From an uncultured Clostridia bacterium (GTDB lineage Bacteria > Bacillota > Clostridia > TANB77 > CAG-508): a stretch of DNA of 6,720 nucleotides. The first letter of the stretch is position 1, and each line of letters starts with the position of its first letter. Location: positions 1-6,720 of the forward strand of contig CASTFX010000068.1 of NCBI GenBank assembly GCA_949448405.1, read 5' to 3'. Shown here piece after piece: positions 6,163-6,720 of the stretch. Position numbers and translations under genes: made by a program. The notes below the pieces were generated by a model. It was not told the origin of the DNA. It worked only from the letters and a program-made list of their open reading frames with translations, and searched no databases.

Positions 6163-6720
6163 ATGAAATTAAGTAAAAATTTTGTAAAAGACTATGTAGA
6201 CATAGATGTAGATATAAAAACACTTGCAGAAGACATGACAGCTGCACGGAAATGAGTATGACGAAGCAGGAAAGTTAATAAATGCAAGCAAACTAGTAAT
6301 AGGAGAAGTACTAGAATGTGAAATGCATCCAGATTCTGACCATTTACATGTATGTAAAGTAAATGTTGGAAGAGAAGTATTAAATATAGTATGTGGTGCT
6401 CCCAATGTAGCAAAAGGACAAAAAGTTATAGTCGCTTTAGATGGAGCAGAACTTCCAGGTGGATTTAAAATTAAAAAGGCGATGAAAAGAGGAATAGAAT
6501 CTAATGGAATGATTTGTTCTTTATCTGAAATTGGAATAGAGAGTAAATTCCTATCAGAAGAGGATAAAGCAGGAATACATGTATTGGGAAATGATGCAAA
6601 ACCAGGAGAAGATCCAATAAAATATATGGGACTTGATGATGAAGTTATAGATTTTGACTTAACTGCGAACCGTGGAGACTTGCTAAGCATACTAGGAATG
6701 GCATATGAAATAGGTGCGAT
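6163..6720 (+). CDS. pheT: Phenylalanine-tRNA ligase beta subunit, N-terminal part, requires +1 frameshift at CGG 6247
   Basis: Beta subunit of PheRS, responsible for tRNA binding and editing of mischarged Tyr-tRNA-Phe. ATG 6163 follows AGAAAGGA (6144-6151) and gives MKLSKNFVKDYVDIDVD, the family start. The zero frame meets CGG at codon 29 (6247-6249) and stops at TGA 6253-6255, leaving a 30-residue peptide. Skipping C6247 gives GGA and MTAAGNEYDEAGKL, matching the conserved glycine of the TMAG-like motif. It continues into the tRNA-binding OB fold (VIGEVLECEMHPDSDHLHVC, CGAPNVAKGQKVIVAL, GIESNGMICS) and FDLTANRGDLLSILGMAYEI at the window end. 185 residues of about 800 are visible. The first in-frame ATG after the site lies inside the OB fold, so a downstream start would not rescue the protein. 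One CGT arginine codon is used. The preceding MITE-like element separates it from pheS, but no terminator intervenes. Confidence 0.95.
6247..6250 (+). other. +1 recoding site 3: GCA CGG A in pheT
   Basis: Zero frame: GCA CGG AAA TGA. Plus-one frame: GCA (C) GGA AAT GAG TAT GAC. Gly29 takes the place of CGG. Seven codons later the gene contains GCA GGA AAG (6266-6274) without an extra C, an internal control for the same local sequence. Without the shift no useful product is made. Confidence 0.82.

Noticed and set aside
2791..6250. A shared CTT GCA sequence upstream of all three CGGA sites as a possible stimulatory element
   Set aside because: CTT GCA occurs 12, 42 and 24 nt before the sites, with no constant spacing, and consists of common codons (Leu-Ala); coincidence is more likely.
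2803..6250. Reassignment of CGG to another amino acid (for example Trp or Gln) as the explanation
   Set aside because: Reassignment would keep the zero frame, but at all three sites the zero frame stops within 5 codons and homology continues only in +1.
6169..6690. Minus-strand 173-aa frame opposite pheT
   Set aside because: It is a shadow of pheT; the + strand gives clear PheT homology once the +1 shift is applied.
2377..6720. rsmD, pheS and pheT as pseudogenes
   Set aside because: Each has a single in-place base gain with full homology on both sides and no other damage; pheS and pheT are essential, and the breaks share one motif.

Overview
The window is AT-rich chromosomal DNA from a low-GC Firmicute, most likely an uncultured member of the Clostridia. 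The evidence is A/T-ending codons with AGA as the main arginine codon, strong AAGGAG-type ribosome binding sites, sigma-A-like promoters, a formate-tetrahydrofolate ligase, a SleB-type spore-cortex hydrolase, and a coiled-coil gene of the kind found beside rsmD in clostridia. All seven genes lie on the + strand.

Layout: (1) 2-1342, fhs, missing its N-terminus at the window edge. (2) 1378/1420-2103, a membrane-anchored SleB-like hydrolase, followed by a terminator. (3) 2104-2376, a regulatory gap with two candidate promoters. (4) 2377-2932, rsmD, then 2941-3378, a coiled-coil protein, closed by a very strong terminator. (5) 3463-3601, the hisS promoter region, then hisS (3602-4918) and pheS (4936-5965) only 17 bp apart. 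(6) 5984-6131, a 148-bp MITE-like element with near-perfect terminal inverted repeats between pheS and pheT. (7) 6163-6720, the start of pheT, cut by the window end. Apart from SleB, the identified genes serve translation (HisRS, PheRS alpha and beta, RsmD) and one-carbon metabolism.

The outstanding observation is that rsmD, pheS and pheT are each broken in the zero frame by one extra base, always in the same way. The zero frame reaches a CGG codon followed by A (NNA CGG A). Skipping the C gives GGA, a glycine expected at that place in each family, and the rest of the protein follows in the +1 frame with normal total length (RsmD 184 aa, PheS 342 aa, PheT at least 185 aa and open at the window end). 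I checked every CGG triplet in the window. The only three in coding frame are these three; CGG is never used as arginine, while CGA, CGT, AGA and AGG are. CGG is tolerated out of frame (for example TGC GGA, GAC GGA). The simplest biological reading is that CGG is an unassigned or starved codon here and that CGGA is decoded as glycine, either by +1 frameshifting onto GGA or by a four-base-reading tRNA-Gly. Sequencing error is the main alternative. It does not easily explain why three insertions in three genes all create the one codon that is otherwise unused, while the same local sequences without the C (CCA GGA, GCA GGA, GAA GGA) are intact elsewhere in the window.
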